From the NCBI RefSeq assembly GCF_008630535.1, contig NZ_VWPH01000012.1:186001-250000 (forward strand): a stretch of DNA of 64,000 nt. Reading direction: 5' to 3'. The position numbers were made by a program, and so were the translations under genes. Source of the stretch: Saccharopolyspora hirsuta. GTDB taxonomy: Bacteria; Actinomycetota; Actinomycetes; Mycobacteriales; Pseudonocardiaceae. Positions within the stretch are counted from its first letter, which is position 1. Every line of letters starts with the position of its first letter. The notes under the pieces are model-generated. The model did not search any database. It had not been told where the DNA came from and was given only the letters and a program-made list of their open reading frames with translations. Positions 25,110 through 32,704 of the stretch are shown piece after piece.

Positions 25110-25958
25110 GTGCGCGAGAACGAGTTCGGCGACTTCCTGCGGGCCCGCCGCGAAGCCCTGCAGCCCGCGGATGTGGGCCTGCCCACCGGGTCGCGGCGGC
25201 GCACGCCCGGACTGCGGTGCTCCGAGCTCGCCACCCTGGCCGGGATCAGCGTCGAGTACCTGACCCGGCTGGAGCAGGGCCGCGACCGCCACCCGTCGGC
25301 GGAAGTGGTGTCCGCCCTGGTGGGGGCGCTGCGGCTGTCATCGGCCGACCGCGAGCAGCTGTGGGTGATCCTCGGCCACAACAAGCCGACCGCGCTGTGC
25401 CCGAGCGTGGCCGAACCCCCGGTGCAGCAGGTGCGGGCGGGGGTGCGCGCGGTCCTCGACCGGCTCGAGCCGACCCCGGCGCTGGTGGTCAACCGGATCG
25501 GCGACGTGCTCGCCCACACCGCCGGTTACCTGCGGCTCGCGGGCCCGCTCGGTGTCCTGGACGGGGATCCCCCGAACCTGCCGCGCTACCTGTTCACCGA
25601 CCCCCGCGCCCGCGAGGCGCACCCGGATTGGGAGCTCCTCGCGGACGCGCAGGCGAATCACCTCAAGCTCGGCTCCCACGAGCAGGACCCGCACTCCGCG
25701 CAGCTCGTCGCGGAGCTGTCCGCGGTGGGCCCCGAGTTCACCGACCGGTTCCGCAGGTCGCCCACCCCGGCGCTGCGCTCGGGTTCCGAGCGGTGGGTGC
25801 ACCCGGAGGTCGGCGAGCTGCGGCTGGACTTCGAGATCATGGACGTGGCCGGGCTCGACTCCCAGCGCCTGATCGTCTACGTACCGGGCGACGAATCCAC
25901 GTCCCGCGCGCTCGACCGGCTCAACGGCCGCCACCCCGGCGCCCTGCGCGCCGTCTGA
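25110..25958 (+). CDS. XRE-family regulator with MmyB-like ligand domain
   Basis: 282 residues. The N-terminal helix-turn-helix (FLRARREALQPADVGLP, GLRCSELATLAGISVEYLTRLEQGRD) is followed by an MmyB-like domain (about 110-265) with NRIGDVLAHTAGYLRLAGP, ARxxHPDWELLADAQANHLKLG and RWVHPEVGELRLDFEIM. MmyB-like domains bind a fatty acid in a known structure. GTG at 25110 is the start. It probably regulates the divergent yceI gene, with which it shares a 101-base promoter region. Confidence 0.88.
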   Translation: MRENEFGDFLRARREALQPADVGLPTGSRRRTPGLRCSELATLAGISVEYLTRLEQGRDRHPSAEVVSALVGALRLSSADREQLWVILGHNKPTALCPSVAEPPVQQVRAGVRAVLDRLEPTPALVVNRIGDVLAHTAGYLRLAGPLGVLDGDPPNLPRYLFTDPRAREAHPDWELLADAQANHLKLGSHEQDPHSAQLVAELSAVGPEFTDRFRRSPTPALRSGSERWVHPEVGELRLDFEIMDVAGLDSQRLIVYVPGDESTSRALDRLNGRHPGALRAV

Positions 25959-26021
25959 CCTCGGCACCCCGTTCTGCCTGGTGAGCAAGGCCCTTGACGC
26001 CTTGCGCCGGGGCATCGGCGC

Positions 26022-26180
26022 TCAGGCCGGGCGTACCGAGACCTCCAGCACCCCGGGAACGGCGTCGAACACCTGCCGAACGCAGTCGGCGAGGCCGTCG
26101 CGGGTGTGCGGGTCCGCCTGCAACCACAGCTCCAGCGCGCGGTGGAACGCGGCGATCGCGACCGGATGGGCGGCGCGCAC
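26022..26180 (-). CDS. Possible small ORF or C-terminal remnant
   Basis: 52 codons. GTG at 26180 has GGTGGAGG seven bases upstream, and the product (DVRAAHPVAIAAFHRALELW, then a segment ending VLEVSVRPA) has normal codon use and an amphipathic helix, so it may be the tail of a lost protein or a genuine small gene. It touches the plus-strand dehydrogenase remnant that begins near 26166, which supports a deletion scar. No family was recognised. Confidence 0.3.
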   Translation of the reverse strand: MRAAHPVAIAAFHRALELWLQADPHTRDGLADCVRQVFDAVPGVLEVSVRPA

Positions 26181-26455
26181 GTCACCGCCTCCACCGGGAA
26201 CCCGGCCGCGCACGGCGACGGCCTGCGCGCCCTCGGTGCGCACCGCGTCGTCTCGGATCCGTCCGAATCGGACGAGGTGGACGGCGTGCTCGACATGGTC
26301 GGCGGCGCGCAGCTGGTCGCGGCGCACGACCGCCTCGCCGTGGGCGGCACGCTGGTCGCGATCGGGCACTCGGCGGGCGAGGCCGAGCACTTCCCGTACG
26401 GCGCGATGTTCGGCGACTTCGGCAGGCACGACCGCTCGGTGACGTCCTGGAGATC
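26166..26455 (+). pseudogene. Remnant of a zinc-free MDR quinone oxidoreductase
   Basis: The plus-strand translation reads GAHVTASTGNPAAHGDGLRAL, then LGAHRVVSD, VLDMVGGAQLV and VGGTLVAIGHSAGE. This matches the second half of the Rossmann domain of MDR quinone oxidoreductases but lacks the glycine-rich loop and the whole N-terminal domain; similarity ends near 26440 (RHDRSVTS) well before a normal C-terminus. No plausible start codon with a ribosome site. It appears to be a decayed fragment flanked by another remnant and a hairpin repeat. Confidence 0.6.
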
Positions 26456-26496
26456 GCGTAAGCGCCCCAGCACGCGTTCCCGCAGGTTGTGGTCAG

Positions 26497-26555
26497 GTCA
26501 GGGCCCGTGAGTGGTTTCTGTTGCTATAACCCCGCAAACCACTCACGGGCCTGAC
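26497..26555. repeat. Intergenic hairpin, CGTGAG family copy 3
   Basis: GCCCGTGAGTGGTTT (26503-26517) pairs perfectly with its complement at 26536-26550; outside a one-base bulge, GTCAG (26497-26501) pairs with CTGAC (26551-26555), giving a 20-bp stem. It lies 25 bases past the stop of the minus-strand small membrane protein and just after the dehydrogenase remnant. Confidence 0.78.
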
Positions 26556-26579
26556 GCAGGAGAACGCGCCCCGGAGCTC

Positions 26580-26864
26580 TTACACCGAAAGCAGCCGGTG
26601 GCGACCCGTGTACTCCTCCTCTTCTTCCGGCGGCCAGGCGATGGGTTCCGGCGGCTGGTGGGGTGGCGATTCGGGTTTTCGGGCTTCAGCGGCTATCGCG
26701 TCGACGAGTTGCCACACCATCACCGCTCCCGGGCCGGCATGCGCGTGCTGGCCGTTTCCGCTGCGCAGCGGCAGCAAGGCGACGATCGCGACCAGGACCG
26801 CGATCGCGATGAGCGCGACCAGCGAACTGGTCGGCGCTTGCACCAGGGCGAAAACCGGTGTCAT
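26580..26864 (-). CDS. Small membrane protein with Pro-rich acidic tail
   Basis: 94 residues. One hydrophobic helix (about SSLVALIAIAVLVAIVALLPL) near the N-terminus, then a polar linker, VWQLVDAIAAEARK, and a Pro/Glu-rich tail with PPEEEEEYTGRH. No family recognised. ATG at 26864 overlaps the stop of the zinc-finger gene (TGATG), so the two are translationally coupled. The pair is divergent from an XRE-DUF397 pair, suggesting a four-gene locus. Confidence 0.55.
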   Translation of the reverse strand: MTPVFALVQAPTSSLVALIAIAVLVAIVALLPLRSGNGQHAHAGPGAVMVWQLVDAIAAEARKPESPPHQPPEPIAWPPEEEEEYTGRHRLLSV

Positions 26865-27112
26865 CACTGCGCACCTGCCTCGCTCGCGGCCTCCGCTGCG
26901 TCGCGGCGGCGTCGGGCCTCGTCCCAGCACGGCCCGCAGGTCGGGGCGAGCCAGTCGAGGTCGGTCGGCTTGAGGACGGTCACCGTCGTGCCGCACAGGG
27001 TTTCCCGCTCCTGCCCGGGATACGGCGGCTCCGTCGGCAACAACCCGTGCCGCACACCGTCAACCGGCCGCCAGTACGCGACCAAACCCGCTGGCTGGAA
27101 CATGTCGTGCAT
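26864..27112 (-). CDS. Small zinc-finger protein of the Pseudonocardiaceae type
   Basis: 82 residues with TLCGTTV and, ~20 residues later, PTCGPCWDEA, giving a likely C/C-x2-C metal site; His residues near the N-terminus (MHDMFQPAGLVAYWRP, GVRHG) may complete it. Small proteins of this layout are commonly annotated simply as 'zinc finger protein' next to XRE/DUF397 genes in this family; function unknown. ATG at 27112 follows CAGGAG. It overlaps the downstream membrane-protein gene by one base. Confidence 0.6.
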   Translation of the reverse strand: MHDMFQPAGLVAYWRPVDGVRHGLLPTEPPYPGQERETLCGTTVTVLKPTDLDWLAPTCGPCWDEARRRRDAAEAASEAGAQ

Positions 27113-27299
27113 CGCATCTCCTGACTGCCGAAGGGAAAGCGGTGGCCCCGGCCGTCGGGGAGGGGGCAAACACCGGAGCCACCGCCAGACGGTGACCGAC
27201 CGTGCTGCTATCGTCACCGACAGCAGCAACGCTAGAAGCTCCTGGGATATTTATCTAGCGCAATCAATCTGAAGAGTGATCGACACAGGGAGATCAGAC

Positions 27300-28163
27300 A
27301 TGGCGCCAAGCTCCCCGACCGTCGCCAACTGGGCACTCGGCCTGCGGCTGCGCGAGAAGCGGGAGGACGTCGGCCTCACCGGTGGTGAGGCCGCGAAGCA
27401 GATCGGCATCGCAGGCGCCTACCTGTCCGAGGTCGAGCACGGCAAGAAGAACCTGGCAGCGGACCGACTCGACGCCCTGATCAAGGTCTACGGCTTCACC
27501 GACGAAGAAGCAGAAGAACTCCGCCGATTCCGCGAACAAGCAACAGAACGCGGCTGGTGGACCAAGTACTCGACACTCTTCGCCAACCCGGACCTGATCC
27601 GGCTCTTTGGCCTGGAGTACGGCGCCGAGCGCATCCACTCCTATGCCTGCAACATCGTCGCGGGAATGCTCCAGACCGAGGAGTACGCGAGGGCGATCAT
27701 CGAGTCCGGCAGCCCCAACCTGCGCCTTGCCGAGACCGACAGGCGACTGCGCTGCCGCTTGTTCAGGCAGCGCCGCCTGACAGATGACGACCCCGTGCGG
27801 TTCTACGCGATCATGAGCGAAGCAGTGATCCGGCAGCAGATCGGCGGAACCCACGTTCTGAAAGGGCAGCTCGAGCACCTGGCGACGCTCATCGATGAGC
27901 GCCCCGAAACGATCGAGGTGCGAATCGTCCCGTTCGAAGCTGCTGCATATGACGCGTTGGGCGGCTCAGCCTTCTTCCTGCTGGGGTTCCCCGACGAAGA
28001 ACTGCCGAGCGTCCTCTGGCAAGAATCGATCACGTCCACCCTGCTCACCTCAGACGCAACCACGATCCGCGAGTACTCCATCGCACTCGCTGGCGCGACG
28101 TCGGCCTCACTCAGCCGAGAAGAATCGTTCGAGCTGATCAGGAAGGCTTCCAGCAACCTGTGA
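27300..28163 (+). CDS. XRE-family regulator with DUF5753 domain (WhiJ-like)
   Basis: 287 residues. The helix-turn-helix is LRLREKREDVGLTGGEAAKQIG then AYLSEVEHGKKN; the C-terminal DUF5753 domain (about 90-285) contains the conserved HSYACNIVAGMLQTEEYARAI. This is the architecture of WhiJ and the AbaA-cluster regulators of Streptomyces, which work with a DUF397 partner in developmental control. ATG at 27300 has AGGGAG upstream. The next gene (DUF397) overlaps by four bases (GTGA). Confidence 0.92.
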   Translation: MAPSSPTVANWALGLRLREKREDVGLTGGEAAKQIGIAGAYLSEVEHGKKNLAADRLDALIKVYGFTDEEAEELRRFREQATERGWWTKYSTLFANPDLIRLFGLEYGAERIHSYACNIVAGMLQTEEYARAIIESGSPNLRLAETDRRLRCRLFRQRRLTDDDPVRFYAIMSEAVIRQQIGGTHVLKGQLEHLATLIDERPETIEVRIVPFEAAAYDALGGSAFFLLGFPDEELPSVLWQESITSTLLTSDATTIREYSIALAGATSASLSREESFELIRKASSNL

Positions 28164-28387
28164 GCGCGGCCTACTGTTGGAACATGAGCATTTTCCGCAC
28201 ATCTAGCTGCTTATCCGACGCACGCTGGCGGAAGTCGAGCCGCAGTGCCGATAACGCCCACTGCGTCGAGGTCGCGGTGACGACCGATGCGGTCGGCGTG
28301 CGCGACACCAAAAACCGCAACGGCGGCACACTCATCTTCACCCCCGAGCAGTGGGCCTCGTTCACCAGTCACCTCCTGCAGAAGTAA
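28160..28387 (+). CDS. DUF397 protein, partner of the XRE regulator
   Basis: 75 residues matching DUF397: ARWRKSSRSADNAHCVEVAV, VGVRDTKNRNGGTLIFTPEQW. DUF397 proteins are always small and typically sit directly after an XRE/DUF5753 gene; genetic work on whiJ suggests they modulate the regulator. GTG at 28160 overlaps the regulator stop (GTGA) and is preferred; ATG at 28184 would lose eight residues and lacks a ribosome site. A perfect 50-bp palindrome 31 bases downstream probably ends the transcript. Confidence 0.9.
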   Translation: MSAAYCWNMSIFRTSSCLSDARWRKSSRSADNAHCVEVAVTTDAVGVRDTKNRNGGTLIFTPEQWASFTSHLLQK

Positions 28388-28418
28388 CGGTCCACGTGCG
28401 GTAATGGTGGTTCGCGCT

Positions 28419-28468
28419 CGGTCGTGAGTGCGTAACAGTGTTCGAACACTGTTACGCACTCACGACCG
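28419..28468. repeat. Perfect 50-bp palindrome, CGTGAG family copy 4
   Basis: Two perfect 25-base arms (28419-28443 and 28444-28468) meet at TTCGAA with no unpaired spacer. The outer arm CGGTCGTGAGTGCG matches copy 5 at 37725 for 12 bases; the inner arm is TAACAGTGTTC. It lies between the convergent 3' ends of DUF397 and the DinB-like gene and can terminate both. It is the longest perfect palindrome I found. Confidence 0.85.
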
Positions 28469-28518
28469 CTCGGAGGCTGGTCGACGTGGTGGGACGTCGA
28501 TGCCTCGTCAGCTGAAGC

Positions 28519-29022
28519 TCAGGCTCCGACGGTGCCGTCGATGGCTTCTCGGATGAGGTCCGCGTGGCCGTTGTGGCGGGCGTACTCGTGGATCAGGTGG
28601 AGCATCACCATGCGCAGGGACACGTCCTTGTCCCAGCGGGCGTTGTAGGCCGTCACGTCCAGCGATTCCGCCGCGCGCTCGATCCGCCGGGAGTGCTCGA
28701 CCTCCTCCTGCCAGGCCGCGAAGGCCTGCTCGCGGGTCGAACCGCTCGGGTCGTACGCCGCCTGGTAGTCGCCGTCGTCCGACCAGACCAGCGGGAGGTC
28801 GTGCTCGGCGTTGATGGTGCGGCGGAACCACGTGCGCTCCACCTCGGCCATGTGCCGGACCAGCCCGAGCAGCGACAGCGTCGACGGCGGGCTCGCCGCG
28901 CGCCGGAGCTCGTCGTCGCCGAGGCCCTCGCACTTCATCGCCAGCGTTGCGCGGTGGAAGTCCAGGTATCCCCGCAGCATCTCCCGCTCGGCACCGACGA
29001 CCGGCGGTGCATTCCGCTCCAC
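28519..29022 (-). CDS. DinB-family (DUF664-type) putative metal-dependent enzyme
   Basis: 167 residues with the four-helix DinB fold. Metal-binding histidines are placed as in the family: LVRHMAEVERTWF (first His) and HEYARHNGHADLIRE (last two). Characterised relatives include thiol-dependent S-transferases that use mycothiol or bacillithiol; the substrate here is unknown. GTG at 29022 follows AGGAGG. It diverges from a VOC-family gene across 84 bases. Confidence 0.88.
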   Translation of the reverse strand: MERNAPPVVGAEREMLRGYLDFHRATLAMKCEGLGDDELRRAASPPSTLSLLGLVRHMAEVERTWFRRTINAEHDLPLVWSDDGDYQAAYDPSGSTREQAFAAWQEEVEHSRRIERAAESLDVTAYNARWDKDVSLRMVMLHLIHEYARHNGHADLIREAIDGTVGA

Positions 29023-29106
29023 GACGTTCCTCCTCTGCTCGTCCGCCGATCATCGTGCTGCTCGAATCGCCCGCACAACAGGTTTTCCGCCGACTACGGT
29101 GGACCG

Positions 29107-29481
29107 ATGCTCCTCCGCCACGTGACCGTCGACTGCGCCGATCCGTACCGGCTGGCCTCGTTCTGGAGCGGGGTGACCGGCTGGCCGCTCTTCGACGGCG
29201 ACCAGCCCGGCGACCCCGAAGTCCTGGTGGTGGCCCCGGAGCCGCAGCCGGGGCTGCTGTTCATCCGGGTCCCCGAAAGCAAGCGGGTCAAGAACCGCAT
29301 CCACCTGGACTGGATGCCCACCGAGCGGACCCGGGACGAGGAGGTGGAGCGCATCCTCGCCCTCGGCGCGACCCTGCACGAGGACCACCGGAAACCGGAC
29401 GGACTCGGCTGGGTCACCCTGCTGGACCCGGAGGGCAACGAGTTCTGCGTGGAGCGCAGCGCCGCCGAGCGCACCGCCTGA
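29107..29481 (+). CDS. VOC-family (glyoxalase-like) protein
   Basis: 124 residues with the two paired betaalphabetabetabeta modules of the vicinal-oxygen-chelate fold: MLLRHVTVDCADPYRLASFW at the start, VKNRIHLDWMP in the middle, and LLDPEGNEFCVE at the end, which carries the conserved C-terminal metal glutamate. Could be a glyoxalase, dioxygenase or antibiotic-binding type; the sequence does not decide. It diverges from the DinB-like gene. Confidence 0.88.
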   Translation: MLLRHVTVDCADPYRLASFWSGVTGWPLFDGDQPGDPEVLVVAPEPQPGLLFIRVPESKRVKNRIHLDWMPTERTRDEEVERILALGATLHEDHRKPDGLGWVTLLDPEGNEFCVERSAAERTA

Positions 29482-29578
29482 GCCCTGCCCGGAGAACAGA
29501 CCGGGGCCCACCGCCGCGGGCACCATTTCCGCAGGTGGTGGACCTGAACGGTGGCGAACCACTCCCGCAGACCGGCTC

Positions 29579-30769
29579 TCAGTGCGAATCGGCGAACTCC
29601 ACCTGCACCACGTTCGGCACACCCGGCAGCCGTTCGCCGCCGGTCAGCAGCGGGATCGCGGAGCGGTCGTCCAGGAGGTGGCGGCGGAAGAACGCGACGG
29701 TGTAGCCGGTCGCGATGCGCCGCTCGGTGGCCTCGTCGAGCTGGCGGTGCTCCTCGTTCGCACCGTCCGTGCTGACGCAGTGGCCGGGCTGCTCGCCGGG
29801 GATCGCGTCGTCCGCCGAGGCCACCTGACCGCTGCTCGGGGACCACTGGGTGTTGAAGTAGTTGTGGTTGCCGCCGGTCAGCGTGAAGTTGTAGATGGGG
29901 ACGTGGTTGCGGTCCCGGTTCCACCTGAAGTACTCCCCGGTGTTGACCTGGTCGCACGTCCCCCGCAGGACCGCGAACGGGACCTCGGTGACCGGCTCGG
30001 CGTCCAGCGGCGCGGCCGGGGCGAACGCCACCGTCGCCTTGACCTCGACACCCGCGGGCCATTCGCCGTGCCGCTGGTCGGAAACCTGCTGCAACGCACC
30101 GCCACCGCCCATTGAGTGGCCGAGGGTGCCGACCCGATGGAGGTCCAAGTGCCCCCGCAGGCGCGCGAGGTCGCCGACCAGCGGCCCGGTGCCCGTGTCG
30201 AGCTGCCGCAGCATCTCCAGGTGCTTGTTCATGAGCGCGGCACGCGCCCGGTAGACGGTCTCGGCCTGCCCGAACCCGGTCGCGTTGAGCCCGTTCGCGC
30301 CGGTGGACACCACGACGAACCCCTGCCGCGCGAGCTCCTCGGCCAGGTAGTCGTAGCCGGAGCTGCTGCGCAGCGGCGCCACGCCCACCGGGCACGGCCA
30401 AGCCCACAACCGCCCGCTCGCCTCATCGATGATCGCCCGCTGCCGGGCCTGCTCGGCCTCGTCACCGGTCTGCTCGGCCTCCGCCAGCGCCTCCTTGGCC
30501 TCGACCAACCTGCGCTGCGCCGGAGCGTCCGCGCAGGTCGTCCAAGAACCGTGCTGCATCACGATCACCGGGTGCTTCCCGCTGAGCTTCGCGGGATAGC
30601 GCACCACCGCGGCCAGTTCGGACTTCCCCTCGTACGGAGCCGGAGGCGTGAACGCCTGGTCCCCGAGGTCGTACGCCGAAACCCGCACGTCGTCCGGTGC
30701 CGCAACAGCATTCGTGACCAGCACCGATGCGGCGAGCACCGCACCTGCTGCCGCCGTGGAAACCTTCAT
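29579..30769 (-). CDS. Exported alpha/beta-hydrolase
   Basis: 396 residues. A signal peptide (MKVSTAAAGAVLAASVLVTNAVAA) precedes an alpha/beta-hydrolase fold with oxyanion HGSWTTC and the nucleophile elbow TLGHSMGGGG; GGNHNYFNT near 300 likely holds the catalytic His region. A helical insertion rich in Glu/Ala/Arg (about 90-125) is unusual. It may act on a secreted ester or lipid; substrate unknown. ATG at 30769 has GGAGG six bases upstream. A dienelactone-hydrolase-like or lipase role is possible. Confidence 0.8.
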   Translation of the reverse strand: MKVSTAAAGAVLAASVLVTNAVAAPDDVRVSAYDLGDQAFTPPAPYEGKSELAAVVRYPAKLSGKHPVIVMQHGSWTTCADAPAQRRLVEAKEALAEAEQTGDEAEQARQRAIIDEASGRLWAWPCPVGVAPLRSSSGYDYLAEELARQGFVVVSTGANGLNATGFGQAETVYRARAALMNKHLEMLRQLDTGTGPLVGDLARLRGHLDLHRVGTLGHSMGGGGALQQVSDQRHGEWPAGVEVKATVAFAPAAPLDAEPVTEVPFAVLRGTCDQVNTGEYFRWNRDRNHVPIYNFTLTGGNHNYFNTQWSPSSGQVASADDAIPGEQPGHCVSTDGANEEHRQLDEATERRIATGYTVAFFRRHLLDDRSAIPLLTGGERLPGVPNVVQVEFADSH

Positions 30770-30969
30770 CACCGACCTCCCGAACCGATGATCGCGGCCG
30801 CTCGTCAAGAACCCGCGAAGAAGCCGTGCGGAAGCTGTTCGGCCCGGAAAACCGCCTGCGACCTGGCAGGATCGGCTCAGCAGAATTTTCTTCGGCAGCG
30901 GTGTCGATCCCGGCTACCCCCGTTCGATGCACTGACGAGAGCAAGCCAGGAACCACTGAGGAGCACCAC

Positions 30970-31545
30970 ATGCGCACCCTGATCAGCACCGCGTTCGTCT
31001 CGCTCGACGGCGTCGTCGAGGCCCCCGGCGGGGAGGCCGGTTACCGCAACTCCGGCTGGACCTTCAACGACATCGAGTTCGACCCGGCCGCCTTCGAGAT
31101 CAAGGGGCGCGAGCAGGAGGAGGCCACCGCGCTGATGATGGGCCGCGTCAGCTACGAGGCGTTCGCCCCGGTGTGGCCGCAGATGACCGAGGACTTCGCG
31201 GGCTACAACGCGATGCCGAAGTACGTCGTGTCGACCACGCTCGAGGACGCGGACCTGGTGACCAACTGGGGCGAGACGACCATCCTCCGCTCGCTCGACG
31301 ACGTCGCCGCGCTGAAGGAGACCGGAGGCGGCCCGATCATCATCAACGGCAGCGCCACGCTGAACCGCAACCTCTCCGACGCAGGCCTGATCGACCGCTA
31401 CCACCTGCTGCTGTTCCCGGTCCTCCTCGGCGCGGGCAAGAAGCTGTTCAGCGACACCGACAAGGACAAGCAGAACCTGAAGCTGGTCGAGAGCGAGTCC
31501 TACTCCAACGGAATCCAGAAGCTCGTCTACGAAGTGATCCGCTGA
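30970..31545 (+). CDS. RibD C-terminal / dihydrofolate-reductase-like protein
   Basis: 191 residues of the RibD_C family: MRTLISTAFVSLDGVVEAPGG, LMMGRVSYEAFAPVWP, YVVSTTLEDADL, GGPIIINGSATL, DRYHLLLFPVLLGAGKKLF. These proteins have the dihydrofolate reductase fold and bind NADPH, but stand-alone actinobacterial copies are paralogues without proven substrate. ATG at 30970 follows GAGGAG. It probably has its own promoter in the 200-base gap after the divergent hydrolase. Confidence 0.9.
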   Translation: MRTLISTAFVSLDGVVEAPGGEAGYRNSGWTFNDIEFDPAAFEIKGREQEEATALMMGRVSYEAFAPVWPQMTEDFAGYNAMPKYVVSTTLEDADLVTNWGETTILRSLDDVAALKETGGGPIIINGSATLNRNLSDAGLIDRYHLLLFPVLLGAGKKLFSDTDKDKQNLKLVESESYSNGIQKLVYEVIR

Positions 31546-31644
31546 CGTCGTCGCCCGGGGACGAGGGTCTCCACGAAGGCCGTGACGAGCGCGGTGTCGC
31601 CCCGGACGAGCTCGGCTCCGAACAGCAGCGCGTGGGTTGATGCT

Positions 31645-31671
31645 GGTGGTCCGGTCGCGGGCCGGACCACC
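31645..31671. terminator. Hairpin between dihydrofolate-reductase-like gene and membrane protein
   Basis: GGTGGTCCGG (31645-31654) and CCGGACCACC (31662-31671) form a perfect 10-bp stem with a 7-base loop, in the 200-base gap between convergent gene ends. Confidence 0.55.
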
Positions 31672-31745
31672 GCAGCCAGGAGGATGACGGTGGTCCAGGC
31701 CCGACGGACCCGGGCGAAAGTTCCCGCCACCGCCGAGCGGGTCAC

Positions 31746-32141
31746 CTAGCTGCTGCCGATCTCCCGGCGAAGCGACGCGGTGAACGCCTGGAGGGCCTGG
31801 ATCGCCGCGTCCTCGTCCTCGGCCCGCCAGCACGCCTTGACGAAGGCGTTCGCGTGATCGCGAGTCTTCTCCGCGCACAACGTGTGGACGACGGCGCGGC
31901 CCCGCTGCAGCTGGGCCTGCCACTCCCGCAGCTCGCTCGGCTCGAACGAGTCGACCCACGCATGGCTCCCGCTGCGGAATTCGAAGATGCTCGTCCCCGC
32001 GCTGACCATCTCAGCGGCCCCGGAGAGCTTCTGATCGCGGAGCCACTTCCCGTGCTCGGCCCGGCTCTTGATCCAAGCGCCGAGCAGCGCACCCGAGAAC
32101 CCCAGCAACGCACCGATGATCCCGGCCAGAACGTTGATCAT
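31746..32141 (-). CDS. Membrane-anchored protein of unknown function
   Basis: 131 residues. One N-terminal hydrophobic helix (MINVLAGIIGALLGFSGALLGAWI) is followed by a soluble helical domain with WLRDQKLSGAAEMVSAGTSI and CWRAEDEDAAIQALQAF. It looks like a tail-in-cytoplasm membrane protein; no family was recognised. ATG at 32141 has only a weak ribosome site. It lies 28 bases after the deaminase gene on the same strand, so the two are probably one transcript. Confidence 0.6.
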   Translation of the reverse strand: MINVLAGIIGALLGFSGALLGAWIKSRAEHGKWLRDQKLSGAAEMVSAGTSIFEFRSGSHAWVDSFEPSELREWQAQLQRGRAVVHTLCAEKTRDHANAFVKACWRAEDEDAAIQALQAFTASLRREIGSS

Positions 32142-32169
32142 GCAACGCAGGCTAGGGGCTCTCGCCGGT

Positions 32170-32634
32170 TCAACGCTCGGGTTCGCCCCCTCCGAAGGGA
32201 GTCGTCCCGGCTTCCAAGGTCCACCGCTGGAACAGCGGCAGCAGCTCGGCGGCCACCACGGACCGCAAGCCGTCCGGCGTGGGCACCACGACCCGCATCG
32301 CTGGGTAGTAGTCCGCGAACACCTGCCGATCCCGCCCGCACGGGCCGGTGACCCCGCGTCCGTCGTTGCCGACCGCGACGATGCACTCCAGCTGCCGCGC
32401 GCCCTGCGCCCGGGCCGAGCCGATCGCGACCAGCTCGGCGCACGGGCCACCGGTGAAGTGGTAGAGGTTCACGCCGGTGAACGTGCGGGAATCGGCCCGC
32501 ACCGCGGCGCCCATCGTGTGGACACCGTCACCGCCCGGCTCGGCGTCGGTGTTCTCGTCGATCGTTCGGCGGGCGAGCTCGACCAGTTCGCGCTCGTCGT
32601 CGTTGAGCGGTCGCGCCGAAGGCGGTACGTGCAC
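32170..32634 (-). CDS. Cytidine-deaminase-like protein with altered zinc ligand
   Basis: 154 residues with the CDA fold: GPCAEL (zinc Cys plus catalytic Glu) at about residue 84, and GPCGRDRQVF about 35 residues later. In cytidine and blasticidin-S deaminases the second site reads PCxxC; here the third ligand is Asp (codon GAT), so zinc geometry or activity may differ. VHTMGAAVRADSRTFTGVN corresponds to the substrate loop. GTG at 32634 follows GGGAGG. The nucleoside substrate is not certain. Confidence 0.75.
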   Translation of the reverse strand: MHVPPSARPLNDDERELVELARRTIDENTDAEPGGDGVHTMGAAVRADSRTFTGVNLYHFTGGPCAELVAIGSARAQGARQLECIVAVGNDGRGVTGPCGRDRQVFADYYPAMRVVVPTPDGLRSVVAAELLPLFQRWTLEAGTTPFGGGEPER

Positions 32635-32704
32635 GCTGACTTCCTCCCTGCCGGTCCGGACGCCACCTTCGTCCAGCGCGCGGCCCGCCCGCAACCGAAA
32701 TTCC

